DNA from: Bradyrhizobiaceae bacterium
GTDB lineage: Bacteria > Pseudomonadota > Alphaproteobacteria > Rhizobiales > Xanthobacteraceae
Length of the DNA stretch: 64,000 bases
Assembly (NCBI GenBank): GCA_020853885.1
Contig: JADYXZ010000008.1
Span: 21,075-85,074, forward strand
Direction: 5' to 3'
Positions 1-8,686 of this stretch are shown piece after piece. Made by a program: the position numbers and the translations under genes. Below the pieces are notes generated by a model that saw only the letters and a list, made by a program, of their open reading frames with translations, did not search any database and had not been told where the DNA came from. Every line of letters starts with the position of its first letter. Within the stretch, counting starts at the first letter, position 1.

Positions 1-236
1 ATCGCCGCGAAGGTGACGAAGCCGATCGCAAGCACAATGCCGCCGCCGACCGGATCGCCGAGCACCTCTGCGATCGCGCCGAAGATTCCGCCGAGCATGC
101 CGCTGAGCGTAAAGGTGCGGATACCGGCCGTGCGCATGCCGGCGCCTGCCTTGCGCTCGCGCCAACCGCGCTCGACGCCGACGAGCAGCCCGATGCCGGT
201 CGCTACGGCGAGACTTTGCAGGAGTTCGATTTCCAC
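1..236 (-). CDS. MgtC/SapB family membrane protein (partial, N-terminal part)
   Basis: Only the first 78 codons are inside the window; the gene runs off the left edge. The reading opens with GTG at 236, preceded by a GAGGAG ribosome site. The visible part has a hydrophobic first helix, then the short motif G-V-E-R-G-W-R-E-R, then A-G-I-R-T-F followed by a second hydrophobic segment. This is the N-terminal signature of the MgtC/SapB membrane family, in which the ERG(W)R and AGIRT motifs link the first helices. Family members are inner-membrane proteins, some linked to magnesium or acid stress; the substrate is not known here. It follows the secreted-protein gene at 280-669 by about 40 bp on the same strand, so the two may be co-transcribed. 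Confidence 0.75.
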   Translation of the reverse strand, partial: MEIELLQSLAVATGIGLLVGVERGWRERKAGAGMRTAGIRTFTLSGMLGGIFGAIAEVLGDPVGGGIVLAIGFVTFAA

Positions 237-279
237 GGTGCTCCTCGATGGAAGCCAACGACCATGCGCGCCAGCAACC

Positions 280-669
280 CTATCGGACGTTCACCTGGAC
301 GCGAACCTCCGAACATCCGCGCTTTTCGCCGTCGGCGCCGCAAAGCGTGAAGCTGAAGCGGTCGGGACCCTTATAGCCCGGATTGGAACGATAATAGACG
401 GCGGAAGGTCCGCCCACACGTACGCCGCCATAGTGCGGACGCACGCCGATTTCGTTCTGCTCCGCTTCAAACCCCTCCGCCTTCGGAAATTGAACGCGGC
501 AGTCCTGGCCGCTCCTGACGATCATGTCGACGTCCGCATCGACGGCGACAACGATCGGGCGCCGGCGCACCTCGCAGCTGGCGGCATTCGCCGGCGCAGG
601 CCCGGCCGCAACCGCGCCCAGGGAAACGATCGGGAAAACAATCAGATGGAGGAGGACTGCCGCCCGCAT
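280..669 (-). CDS. Small secreted protein of unknown function
   Basis: A 129-residue protein with a clear Sec signal peptide: basic start, long hydrophobic core and Ala-rich cleavage region around residues 25-30. The mature part has four cysteines, enough for two disulfides. Its second half has a Y-Y-R-S-N-P-G-Y-K-G-P-D stretch followed by F-S-F-T-L. That pattern recurs in small exported proteins of Hyphomicrobiales and suggests a beta-sandwich fold. ATG at 669 has GAGGGG just upstream. The gene begins 6 bp after the end of the 676-1614 gene on the same strand, so they probably form an operon leading into the MgtC-like gene. I do not recognise a specific function. Confidence 0.7.
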   Translation of the reverse strand: MRAAVLLHLIVFPIVSLGAVAAGPAPANAASCEVRRRPIVVAVDADVDMIVRSGQDCRVQFPKAEGFEAEQNEIGVRPHYGGVRVGGPSAVYYRSNPGYKGPDRFSFTLCGADGEKRGCSEVRVQVNVR

Positions 670-675
670 GACCCC

Positions 676-1614
676 TCAGGCGGCATGTTCGAGGATTCCG
701 CGGAAGGACGGATCCGCGCCATCCGCCGCTCCGGTAAACAGCCGCAGCAACGCGTATTCGGCCAAGGTCGCGCGCCCGTCGCGCATGATCTGACCGGCGA
801 GCCACGCCAGGTCGTCCGACGGAAGCTTGGCGCTCTGCACGCACTCCGCCGGCAGCGTGAACGTCGCCTGTTCGCTGAGGCGTGCGGGATTGCGGCCGAA
901 CATGCTCGCCCGCTCCACCAGTTGCGGATCCGGCGCGAGCATGTCGCGGCGTGACAGCACCGCGCATCCGGCCGCCGCCAGCAGATGATGCGCAATGGCC
1001 TTGAAGAACAGGTCGTCGAAGGAAGGATGATTGTTGGCGGCGGCAACGGCGTCGTGCAAATTGAACATCGCCTCCGCCTCGACGCGCGTGACCGGCCGGC
1101 TCGCCTTACCTCCGGCGGCCACAAGCAACGAATGCAGGAGCGCCGTATCCGTGGCGTCGATCGTCCGGCCGAGATGCGTGCGCCATCCCGAAGCCGCCCC
1201 GTCGCCCGTAACGACGGCGGCGCGGACCTGCTCGACCGCAAAAGCGGCAAGCTGCGGGGCGGGATCTTTCGAATGCTCGATCACCCGCCGGATCGCCGCA
1301 AAGCCCGCGGCCGTCGCCGGGCGCGATCCGCGCGATAATTTTTCGATCAGGCAGGCGACAGCGGATTCGCCCGCGCTTCCCGAAGCCCGTTCGTTCCGCG
1401 TGATGTGCTCGCCGATGGCGGAAGCAAAGAACTCCTGCCAGTCGCGGGTCGACTGCGTGAGCGACAGATCGAAGGCGATCAACTCCTCCGCCTCGGCGCG
1501 CGTGAGCACGCCGTCCGCGTAAACTTCCTGCAGCAAGGCGATCACGTCGGCGGCATCGATTCTTCTGCCGCGCATCATGCCCAAGCCGACGGTCTGTTGA
1601 TGCGCCAATGCCAT
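676..1614 (-). CDS. Hypothetical protein with an internal duplication
   Basis: A 312-residue, mostly helical soluble protein without signal peptide or membrane segment. Two parts resemble each other: residues about 20-75 (A-D-G-V-L-T-R-A-E-A-E-E-L, ending with a phenylalanine pair and A-I-G-E-H) and residues about 180-225 (R-P-V-T-R-V-E-A-E-A-M-F, ending with F-F-K-A-I-A-H-H). The D-G-x-L-T-x-x-E-A-E segments look like half an EF-hand or a helical hairpin, and the second copy has lost the acidic residues of the loop. ATG at 1614 is preceded by a G-rich site; an internal ATG pair about 12 codons in is an alternative. First gene of a leftward cluster with the secreted and MgtC-like genes. No specific function can be assigned. 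Confidence 0.7.
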   Translation of the reverse strand: MALAHQQTVGLGMMRGRRIDAADVIALLQEVYADGVLTRAEAEELIAFDLSLTQSTRDWQEFFASAIGEHITRNERASGSAGESAVACLIEKLSRGSRPATAAGFAAIRRVIEHSKDPAPQLAAFAVEQVRAAVVTGDGAASGWRTHLGRTIDATDTALLHSLLVAAGGKASRPVTRVEAEAMFNLHDAVAAANNHPSFDDLFFKAIAHHLLAAAGCAVLSRRDMLAPDPQLVERASMFGRNPARLSEQATFTLPAECVQSAKLPSDDLAWLAGQIMRDGRATLAEYALLRLFTGAADGADPSFRGILEHAA

Positions 1615-1759
1615 GCTCGCCCCCGGTTCCCCGAACGCGAACGTGCGGCGTTTATGGTTACTAAAACGCTAATGCAGCCGGGGCTGACGGCAAAACGGAA
1701 AGTCTTGCGGCAGCCGGATCGCGGCACTACCTGCGCACCAGCAAACGGCGGAGATGCCC

Positions 1760-2692
1760 ATGTCCAGAAGCGCCGGAATCCACCACATCACTGCGATCGC
1801 CGGCGAGCCGAAGCGGCACGTGCGCTTCTATCGCGACATCCTTGGCCTGCGGCTCGTCAAGCGCACGGTCAATTTCGACGATCCGAGCACCTGGCATCTC
1901 TATTACGGCGACGAGAATGGCTCGCCCGGTACGGCGCTTACGTTTTTCGTCTGGGAGGAATTGCCGAGCGGCCGGCATGGCTCCGGCGAGCCGCAGGAGA
2001 TCGCCTTCGCGGTGCCGGCGCCCGCTTTAGAATTCTGGCGCAAGCAACTTTCTGATCACGGAATTTCACACAAAGATGCCCCGGCCCGTTTCGGTGAGCA
2101 GGTAATCGCGTTTGCCGATGCCGACGGCCACAAGCTGGAGCTCGTCGGTTCGGACGCCGCGGCCCGGATTCCGGGCTGGTCGAACGGCGACATTCCGGCC
2201 GAGCATGCGATCCGCGGATTTCACGGCATCACGCTGGAAGTGTCGAATCCCGCCACCACCGCCCGCGTGCTGACCGAGATCTTCGGCTTCGAGCCGGTCG
2301 GCATCAACGGCGACCGCCACCGCTTCGTCTCGAAAGGGGCCGAGATCGGCACCATCGTCGATCTGCGCGTGACGCCTGGCGCGGTGCGTGCAAGCCAGGG
2401 CACCGGCACCGTGCACCACGTCGCCTTCCGCGCCTCCGGCGACGAGCAGGAGATGGAGCTGCGCAAGCGGGTGATCGAGCTCGGCCTTCGCCCCACCGAG
2501 CAGGTGTCGCGCCACTATTTCCGCTCGGTGTACTTCCGGGAGCCCAACGGCATCCTGTTCGAGATCGCCACCGACGATCCCGGCTTTGCCGTCGACGAGC
2601 CGAAGGAAAAGCTCGGCGACCGCATCATGCTGCCGCCTTGGTACGAGCAGCACCGCCAGCAGATCGTCGCCGCGCTGCCCGCCCTCGAGTAG
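1760..2692 (+). CDS. VOC-family ring-cleaving dioxygenase / glyoxalase-type protein
   Basis: A 310-residue two-domain vicinal-oxygen-chelate protein. The first domain opens with G-I-H-H-I-T-A and R-F-Y-R-D-I-L-G-L, and the second repeats the fold with G-F-H-G-I-T-L-E near residue 155. This layout matches the putative ring-cleaving dioxygenases (MhqO/MhqA-like), which use a His/His/Glu metal site and are linked in other bacteria to quinone and electrophile detoxification. An ATG lies at 1754, but GGAG sits only 6 bp upstream of the ATG at 1760, so 1760 is the better start. The next gene on the same strand is a peroxiredoxin, which fits an oxidative or electrophile stress setting. The true substrate is unknown. 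Confidence 0.85.
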   Translation: MSRSAGIHHITAIAGEPKRHVRFYRDILGLRLVKRTVNFDDPSTWHLYYGDENGSPGTALTFFVWEELPSGRHGSGEPQEIAFAVPAPALEFWRKQLSDHGISHKDAPARFGEQVIAFADADGHKLELVGSDAAARIPGWSNGDIPAEHAIRGFHGITLEVSNPATTARVLTEIFGFEPVGINGDRHRFVSKGAEIGTIVDLRVTPGAVRASQGTGTVHHVAFRASGDEQEMELRKRVIELGLRPTEQVSRHYFRSVYFREPNGILFEIATDDPGFAVDEPKEKLGDRIMLPPWYEQHRQQIVAALPALE

Positions 2693-2839
2693 TAGATCAG
2701 AAATACGAACACATGACGTGGAATTATTTTTAATCTGGAAGTCTGTGTGGATACTTCTATATTGCGCGCGGAATGATCGACGCCGCGCCGGCCGCATCCT
2801 GCCCCGCGCGCTCGGCGCCAATTCACACGGGAGAGAGCA

Positions 2840-3499
2840 ATGGCGCTTCAGATTGGCGAGACCGCGCCCGACTTCGAGGCACAGACCACCGAAGGCAAGA
2901 TCAAGTTCCACGACTGGATCGGCGACAGCTGGGTCGTGCTGTTTTCGCATCCCAAGGACTTCACCCCCGTCTGCACCACCGAGCTCGGCTACATGGCCCG
3001 CATCAAGCCCGAGTTCGACAAGCGCGGCGTGAAGGTCATCGGCCTCTCGGTCGACCCGGTCGACAACCACTCGAAATGGGCCAACGACATCAAGGAGACC
3101 CAGGGCTTCGCGCCGAACTATCCGATGATCGGCGATCCGGACCTGCAGGTCTCCAAGCTCTACGGCATGCTGCCGGCTGCCGCCGGCAACAGCTCGGAGG
3201 GCCGCACCGCCGCCGACAACCAGACCGTCCGCAACGTCTTCGTCATCGGCCCGGACAAGAAGATCAAGCTTGTGCTCGTCTATCCGATGACCACCGGGCG
3301 CAACTTCGACGAGGTGCTGCGCGTGATCGACAGCCTGCAGCTCACGGCGAAGCACAAGGTGGCAACGCCGGTGAACTGGAAGCAGGGCGATGAAGTGATC
3401 ATCGCCGGCTCCGTGTCGAACGACGACGCGAAGAAGATCTGGCCGAGCGGCTGGAAGGAGCCGAAGCCCTATATCCGCATCGTGCCGCAGCCGCGCTGA
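2840..3499 (+). CDS. 1-Cys peroxiredoxin (Prx6-like)
   Basis: A 219-residue cytoplasmic peroxidase of the AhpC/TSA superfamily that reduces hydroperoxides. The peroxidatic cysteine is Cys45 in D-F-T-P-V-C-T-T-E. No second cysteine is visible, so it is a 1-Cys enzyme that needs an outside thiol for recycling. The C-terminal arm (W-P-S-G-W-K-E, then P-Y-I-R) is the usual Prx6 dimer-interface extension. ATG at 2840 follows a GGGAGAG ribosome site. The 147 bp upstream are unusually AT-rich for this window and probably hold the promoter, although no confident -35/-10 pair could be picked. A rho-independent terminator follows at 3521. Confidence 0.92.
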   Translation: MALQIGETAPDFEAQTTEGKIKFHDWIGDSWVVLFSHPKDFTPVCTTELGYMARIKPEFDKRGVKVIGLSVDPVDNHSKWANDIKETQGFAPNYPMIGDPDLQVSKLYGMLPAAAGNSSEGRTAADNQTVRNVFVIGPDKKIKLVLVYPMTTGRNFDEVLRVIDSLQLTAKHKVATPVNWKQGDEVIIAGSVSNDDAKKIWPSGWKEPKPYIRIVPQPR

Positions 3500-3520
3500 G
3501 CGAGCGGGATTTTGGTTGCG

Positions 3521-3548
3521 GAGGGCGCGGCAGAAGCCGCGCCCTCTT
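3521..3548 (+). terminator. Rho-independent terminator after the peroxiredoxin gene
   Basis: A perfect 11-bp G+C-rich inverted repeat (3521-3531 with 3536-3546) closes an AGAA tetraloop and is followed by a short T-containing run. It lies 21 bp after the peroxiredoxin stop and 16 bp before the next start, so it may only partly stop transcription. Confidence 0.6.
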
Positions 3549-3564
3549 GCTATGAGGTACAACC

Positions 3565-4185
3565 ATGAGCGAGAAACCCGATCTCGGCTTCGTGCATCGC
3601 TTCGTCCCCGCGGAAACGCCGGGCCACGCGCCGCTCCTGCTGCTGCACGGCACCGGCGGCGACGAGAACGACCTTCTCCCACTTGGCGCGCAGCTCTCCC
3701 CCGCCGCCGCCCTGCTCTCGCCGCGCGGCAAGGTGAACGAGCAGGGCATGCCGCGCTTCTTCAAGCGCCGCGCAGAAGGCGTGTTCGATATCGAAGACCT
3801 CAAGGCGCGCACGGAGGAGCTCGCCGACTTCATCGAAAGCGCGCGGAAGGCGTACGGGATCGGCAAGCCAATCGCTCTCGGATTCTCCAACGGCGCGAAT
3901 ATCGCCTGGTCGCTGCTGCTCAACAGGCCGGAGACGCTTGCGGGCGCAATCCTGATCCGCGGCATGCTGCCCTTCGATCCGCCCTCTCTGCCGAAACTGG
4001 ACGGTCTGCCGGTGCTGATGCTGAACGGAAGCGCCGACCCCATCGTGCCGCCAGAAACGAGCGAGCGGCTCGTCGAGACGCTGCGCCGTGCGGGCGCGGA
4101 TGTGCGCTACGAGCTTCTCCCCGCCAGCCACCAGTTGACGCAGCAGGACCTCGTCCTTGCCGCGGAATGGCTGCGCGGCCGATAA
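3565..4185 (+). CDS. Alpha/beta hydrolase (phospholipase/carboxylesterase type)
   Basis: A 206-residue single-domain serine hydrolase. The oxyanion region is L-L-H-G-T-G-G near residue 30. The nucleophile motif G-F-S-N-G-A near residue 114 supplies the catalytic Ser. An Asp in N-G-S-A-D-P-I-V near residue 156 and a His in P-A-S-H near residue 190 complete the triad. Length and order match the small carboxylesterase/phospholipase family (YpfH-like), which acts on short-chain esters in the cytoplasm. It follows the peroxiredoxin by 65 bp, with a terminator between. The substrate cannot be told from sequence. Confidence 0.88.
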   Translation: MSEKPDLGFVHRFVPAETPGHAPLLLLHGTGGDENDLLPLGAQLSPAAALLSPRGKVNEQGMPRFFKRRAEGVFDIEDLKARTEELADFIESARKAYGIGKPIALGFSNGANIAWSLLLNRPETLAGAILIRGMLPFDPPSLPKLDGLPVLMLNGSADPIVPPETSERLVETLRRAGADVRYELLPASHQLTQQDLVLAAEWLRGR

Positions 4186-4273
4186 CATCGGCGTTATCGG
4201 CCGGACCGGTCGTGACGGCCACGACGTTGCTTCCTGCATTGCGAGGAAATCCCATCCGCAGAAAGGACATCCC

Positions 4274-4522
4274 ATGAAACCCGCTTTGCTGGCGCTCGCG
4301 CTCGCCACCGGCCTTGCTGCCGCGCCGGCGCTCGCCCAGCAGTTCAAGGTCAGCGAACAGCAGGCCCGCCAGATCGCCGCCGACCGCGGCATCGTGACGA
4401 TCACCGAGATCGAGCAGGACGACGGCAAGTGGGAGATCGAGGGCCGCGACAAGGACGGCCGCAAGATCGAGATCGACGTCCACGGCCAGACCGGCGAAGT
4501 TGTGAAATACGAACGCGACTGA
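4274..4522 (+). CDS. PepSY-domain secreted protein
   Basis: An 82-residue exported protein. A Sec signal peptide ends after A-L-A-Q at about residue 22. The mature part is a single PepSY-like domain: a helix rich in Gln and Arg, then a strand with E-I-E-Q-D-D-G-K-W-E-I-E, then K-I-E-I-D-V and a closing G-E-V-V-K-Y. PepSY domains are small periplasmic modules often linked to inhibition of peptidases or to metal handling. ATG at 4274 is chosen because AAAGGA precedes it and the signal peptide starts there; the frame stays open upstream but without signal-peptide character. A strong terminator follows at 4557. Confidence 0.82.
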   Translation: MKPALLALALATGLAAAPALAQQFKVSEQQARQIAADRGIVTITEIEQDDGKWEIEGRDKDGRKIEIDVHGQTGEVVKYERD

Positions 4523-4556
4523 ACGCGGCTCCAAGATAATCTCGCAAGAAAGGCGG

Positions 4557-4584
4557 ACGGCGCGGGAATCCCCCGCGCCGTTTT
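4557..4584 (+). terminator. Rho-independent terminator
   Basis: A 10-bp perfect stem (4557-4566 with 4572-4581) around a 5-nt loop is followed by TTTT. It closes the PepSY gene and insulates the formaldehyde dehydrogenase gene downstream. Confidence 0.75.
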
Positions 4585-4644
4585 GCGTTGCCCGCAACCC
4601 CCGGCTCTGGCACTAAAGGCGGACCAACGAGGCGGGAGGAAAGC

Positions 4645-5772
<1,128 letters not shown>

Positions 5773-5805
5773 GCAAGGGCTTGCCTGCAAATTCGCGAGG
5801 GACGC

Positions 5806-6261
5806 CTAGCGCAGGATTCGCTCCCCGGAGAAATAGGCGACGGCCAGCGAAATGATCGCGAAAATGAAGCCCGCAACGGAGAAGCCGAAGCTCCACCAGA
5901 AGGTGCCAAGCCGGAGCTTCATGTAGTTGACCCGCAGTTCCTCCATCTCCGGATTGCGGCCGCGGCCGCGGCTTTGTTCCGGCGGCTCCTCCTTGAGGAA
6001 AGCCAGAAATCCGCCGTTCAGCGCCCAATACCGGCCCGCATTGGTGAGCTCGATCTGGGTGCGGCCCTCGTCGGCGTAACGGGCAAAGCGGGAGGAGACC
6101 AGAAGATCGGCGGCGGCCTTCGCGAGCTTCAGCCGCTCCCCTTCCTGCTCGTCCGGCGGCGCGTCGCCGAACACGTCGTGGGGCGCCTTCGCATAGGTCG
6201 CGAGCAGCAATTCATGCGCCCGCTGTTCAACGGAGAGTGCCGGGATCGACGCTTCGCTCAT
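5806..6261 (-). CDS. Hypothetical protein with a C-terminal membrane anchor
   Basis: A 151-residue protein. The first 95 residues form a helical, winged-helix-like domain: an E-R-L-K-L-A-K-A-A-A-D-L-L helix followed by R-T-Q-I-E-L-T-N-A-G-R-Y, a pattern like a wing. The C-terminus has one transmembrane segment at about residues 123-143. The likely topology is a small cytoplasmic domain tethered to the inner membrane. ATG at 6261 gives a sensible length; the frame stays open upstream but that stretch overlaps the region before the thioesterase gene and is low-quality coding. It converges with frmA. No named family was recognised. Confidence 0.65.
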   Translation of the reverse strand: MSEASIPALSVEQRAHELLLATYAKAPHDVFGDAPPDEQEGERLKLAKAAADLLVSSRFARYADEGRTQIELTNAGRYWALNGGFLAFLKEEPPEQSRGRGRNPEMEELRVNYMKLRLGTFWWSFGFSVAGFIFAIISLAVAYFSGERILR

Positions 6262-6502
6262 GGTGCAGGCTCTTCCGCCCAGCGCCCGCCGCGCCTGATC
6301 GCAGGCGGCGCTGGCACGCAGGAATTGGTACGCGATATCCGTTGCTTGATGCAATGCGGATCGGCCGTGCCGCGCCTGCCCTTCCCGTTCGGTGGATTCC
6401 CGGCGGGAAGGCCGCTTGCAATTGGCCGGCGCATGTTGCCTATGGCGGCAATGCTGCCGCCGGCGCTCTGGCGGAGGCAGAGACCTGCCGGGGGAAATCA
6501 TC

Positions 6503-6922
6503 GTGTCGCTGGAAAGCATGCTGAAGTTCTTCGACAACGACGAGCCGAGCTTCTCCACGCTCGTTGGCATGAAGCTCGGCGACTGCACGAAGGACCGCCT
6601 GGTGGCGTCGGTGGTGGTCCGTCCCGAACTATCGAACCGCGCCGGCATCATGCACGGCGGCGCGATCATGGCGATAGCCGATACGCTCGGCGGCGCGGCC
6701 ACGGTCGCCAACCTCCCCGCCGGGATGGTCACCTCGACCATCGAAAGCAAAACGAATTTCTTTTCGGCGATCGCGGTCGGCGACACCGCGCACGCCGAAT
6801 GCCTGCCGCTGCATCGCGGCCGCACCACCATGGTCTGGCAGACGAAGATCACCCGCGGCGACGGCAGGCTCGCCGCGATGGTGACGCAGACACAGATCGT
6901 AATGCCGGCCGCGAAGTCCTAG
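6503..6922 (+). CDS. PaaI-family hotdog thioesterase
   Basis: A 139-residue hotdog-fold acyl-CoA thioesterase. The hallmark N-R-A-G-I-M-H-G-G-A-I-M-A-I-A-D is at about residues 47-62, where the H-G-G turn and the Asp at the helix end form the active-site region. The S-K-T-N-F strand and a closing Q-T-Q strand complete the fold. Family members cleave aryl- or acyl-CoA esters in the cytoplasm. GTG at 6503 is preferred because a GGGGGA site lies about 7 bp upstream; the ATG at 6518 is an alternative. The TAG stop overlaps the first base of a 49-bp palindromic repeat that separates this gene from the convergent stress-protein gene. Confidence 0.85.
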   Translation: MSLESMLKFFDNDEPSFSTLVGMKLGDCTKDRLVASVVVRPELSNRAGIMHGGAIMAIADTLGGAATVANLPAGMVTSTIESKTNFFSAIAVGDTAHAECLPLHRGRTTMVWQTKITRGDGRLAAMVTQTQIVMPAAKS

Positions 6923-6970
6923 CGCGTGATCCCGAAAAGTGGGAACCGGTTTTCGGAAAAGATCACGCGC
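6922..6970. repeat. Dispersed intergenic palindrome of Hyphomicrobiales type
   Basis: A 49-bp element with nested inverted repeats: outer arms GCGCGTGATC / GATCACGCGC are perfect, and inner arms CCGAAAA / TTTTCGG surround an asymmetric centre. I recognise this sequence type as a highly dispersed intergenic element in Bradyrhizobium, Rhodopseudomonas and relatives. It begins on the last base of the thioesterase stop codon and ends 16 bp before the convergent usp gene, so it may act as a bidirectional transcription end. Confidence 0.85.
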
Positions 6971-6985
6971 AAATCATAAATCAAA

Positions 6986-7819
6986 TCAGTGCACGAGCAG
7001 GAGCGGCGTGCGCGCCGTCTGCGACAGCGTCCGCGTCACGCCGCCGAGCACGAACTCGCGCAGCCGCGAGCGTCCGAACCCGCCCATGACGATGAGATCG
7101 GCGCCGGCCTTCGACGCATGACCGTCCACCGTCGCCGCGACGCCGTCCTTGTCCACGCGCAATTCGACGATGCTGGCCTTGGCGCCGTGACGCTCGATGT
7201 GCGCGGCGACCTTCGTGGCGGGAACGATGCCGGTCAGATCCTTTTCGCCGCTCACGACCAGCACATCCACGCTCTTGACCGGGAACAGTGCCAGCGCTGC
7301 AGAAAGCGCGCGCGATGCATGCACGGACCCATCCCAGGCGAGCACGATCTTCTCGATCTTCTCCGCCGGCTTGCGATCGGGCACAGCCAGCAGAACCGGC
7401 CTGCCCGCTCCAAACAGCATTTCCTCGAACAGCACCTCGCTGCGCGCGACCACACCGCCCGGCCGGCCGAGCACCGTGAGATCGGAGCAGAGCGCGCGTT
7501 CCTTCGCTGCGAGCACGACGTCCTGAAAGAATTCGAGGCACACCTCAACCGACCCCGCCGCACCCGATTTCTTCAGCGCGTCCTGTGCGCCGGCGACAAT
7601 CTTGTCTGCCTGGGCGCGCAGCTTTTCGTTCTCGGACTTCACGAGCCCGCCCACCAGCGACGTGCTGATGAGGGAATAGGGCGCCGCGGCCTTGGGACCC
7701 GCCACCAGCACGGAGGCATGGGCGCTGTACGCACGCGCCAGCGCGAGCGATTGATCGAGGGCGGCATTCTTCTGGTCCTCGGCGGCTTCCAGCAGGCAAA
7801 ACAGATCGCGCAGCGGCAT
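6986..7819 (-). CDS. Universal stress protein (tandem UspA domains)
   Basis: A 277-residue cytoplasmic protein with two UspA-like halves. The C-terminal half is the better conserved: it opens I-V-L-A-W-D-G-S, the usual start of a UspA domain with its nucleotide-contacting Asp. It ends D-L-I-V-M-G-G-F-G-R-S-R-L-R-E, the G-x2-G-x9-G-S/T-like ATP loop, followed by P-L-L-L-V-H. The N-terminal half is divergent. Such tandem Usps are induced by stress and bind ATP or AMP. ATG 7819 is chosen over the GTG at 7840 because GAGAGGG lies 8 bp upstream of it. No EcfG-type promoter was seen in front of it. Confidence 0.85.
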   Translation of the reverse strand: MPLRDLFCLLEAAEDQKNAALDQSLALARAYSAHASVLVAGPKAAAPYSLISTSLVGGLVKSENEKLRAQADKIVAGAQDALKKSGAAGSVEVCLEFFQDVVLAAKERALCSDLTVLGRPGGVVARSEVLFEEMLFGAGRPVLLAVPDRKPAEKIEKIVLAWDGSVHASRALSAALALFPVKSVDVLVVSGEKDLTGIVPATKVAAHIERHGAKASIVELRVDKDGVAATVDGHASKAGADLIVMGGFGRSRLREFVLGGVTRTLSQTARTPLLLVH

Positions 7820-8040
7820 CGGGCATTCCCTCTCAGGCACGGATCGGTTGGAACCACATATGTGGAGCGGACGGATTAATCCATATCAAATCGGCTGGCA
7901 GGCTATTTCCCCCGCGGAATCATAGAGGATGGACCCCGAAATAGCATGGCGGCCCCTCGCCCGCCGCGCTTGCGCCTGCCCGTCCCTTGAATAAGGTCGC
8001 TCCCGGCTCGCGCCCGGCGGCGCATTGGGGGAAGGAAATC

Positions 8041-8670
8041 GTGATCGATCTTTATACCTGGACAACGCCCAACGGTCGGAAAGCCTCCATTGCGCTCGAA
8101 GAACTCGGCCTCCCCTACGCGGTGCATCCGGTCGACATCGGCAAGGACGAGCAGTTCAAGCCCGAATTCCTGAAGATTGCCCCCAACAACCGCATCCCGG
8201 CGATCGTCGACCGCGACAACGGCATGTCGCTGATGGAATCCGGCGCGATCCTCATCTACCTCGCCGACAAGACCGGCAAGCTCCTGCCGAAGTCGGGCGA
8301 GCCGCGCTACCGGGTCATCGAATGGCTGATGTGGCAGATGGGCGGGATCGGACCCATGCTCGGCCAGGTCCATCACTTCGTGAAATACAATCCGGGCAAA
8401 GCGCCCTACGCCGAGGAGCGCTACTCGAAGGAAGCCCATCGCCTTTACGGCGTGCTCGACCGCCGACTCGAAGGCCGCGAGTTCATCGCCGACGAGTATT
8501 CGATTGCGGATATTGCCACCTGGCCGTGGATCTCGCGCTACCAGTGGCAGACCGTCGACCTGAACCAATATCCGAACGTGAAGCGCTGGTACGTCGCCAT
8601 CGCCAACCGCCCGGCGGTTCAGCGCGGTTATCAGGTGCCGAAGCACACCGGCGATATCCCGATGCCATGA
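8041..8670 (+). CDS. Glutathione S-transferase family protein (YfcG/Ure2p-like)
   Basis: A 209-residue GST. The N-terminal thioredoxin-like domain starts I-D-L-Y-T-W-T-T-P-N-G, where the T-T-P-N-G segment replaces the usual Tyr/Ser and is typical of the YfcG/YghU/Ure2p-like class with disulfide-bond reductase activity. The cis-Pro region N-R-I-P-A-I-V and the glutathione-binding E-S-G-A-I motif follow at about residues 52-75. The C-terminal domain is all-helical. GTG 8041 fits the family start and has GGGGAAGGA upstream. The FAH-family gene starts 16 bp downstream, so the pair is probably co-transcribed. Confidence 0.9.
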   Translation: MIDLYTWTTPNGRKASIALEELGLPYAVHPVDIGKDEQFKPEFLKIAPNNRIPAIVDRDNGMSLMESGAILIYLADKTGKLLPKSGEPRYRVIEWLMWQMGGIGPMLGQVHHFVKYNPGKAPYAEERYSKEAHRLYGVLDRRLEGREFIADEYSIADIATWPWISRYQWQTVDLNQYPNVKRWYVAIANRPAVQRGYQVPKHTGDIPMP

Positions 8671-8686
8671 CGCCGATACCGCGCCC

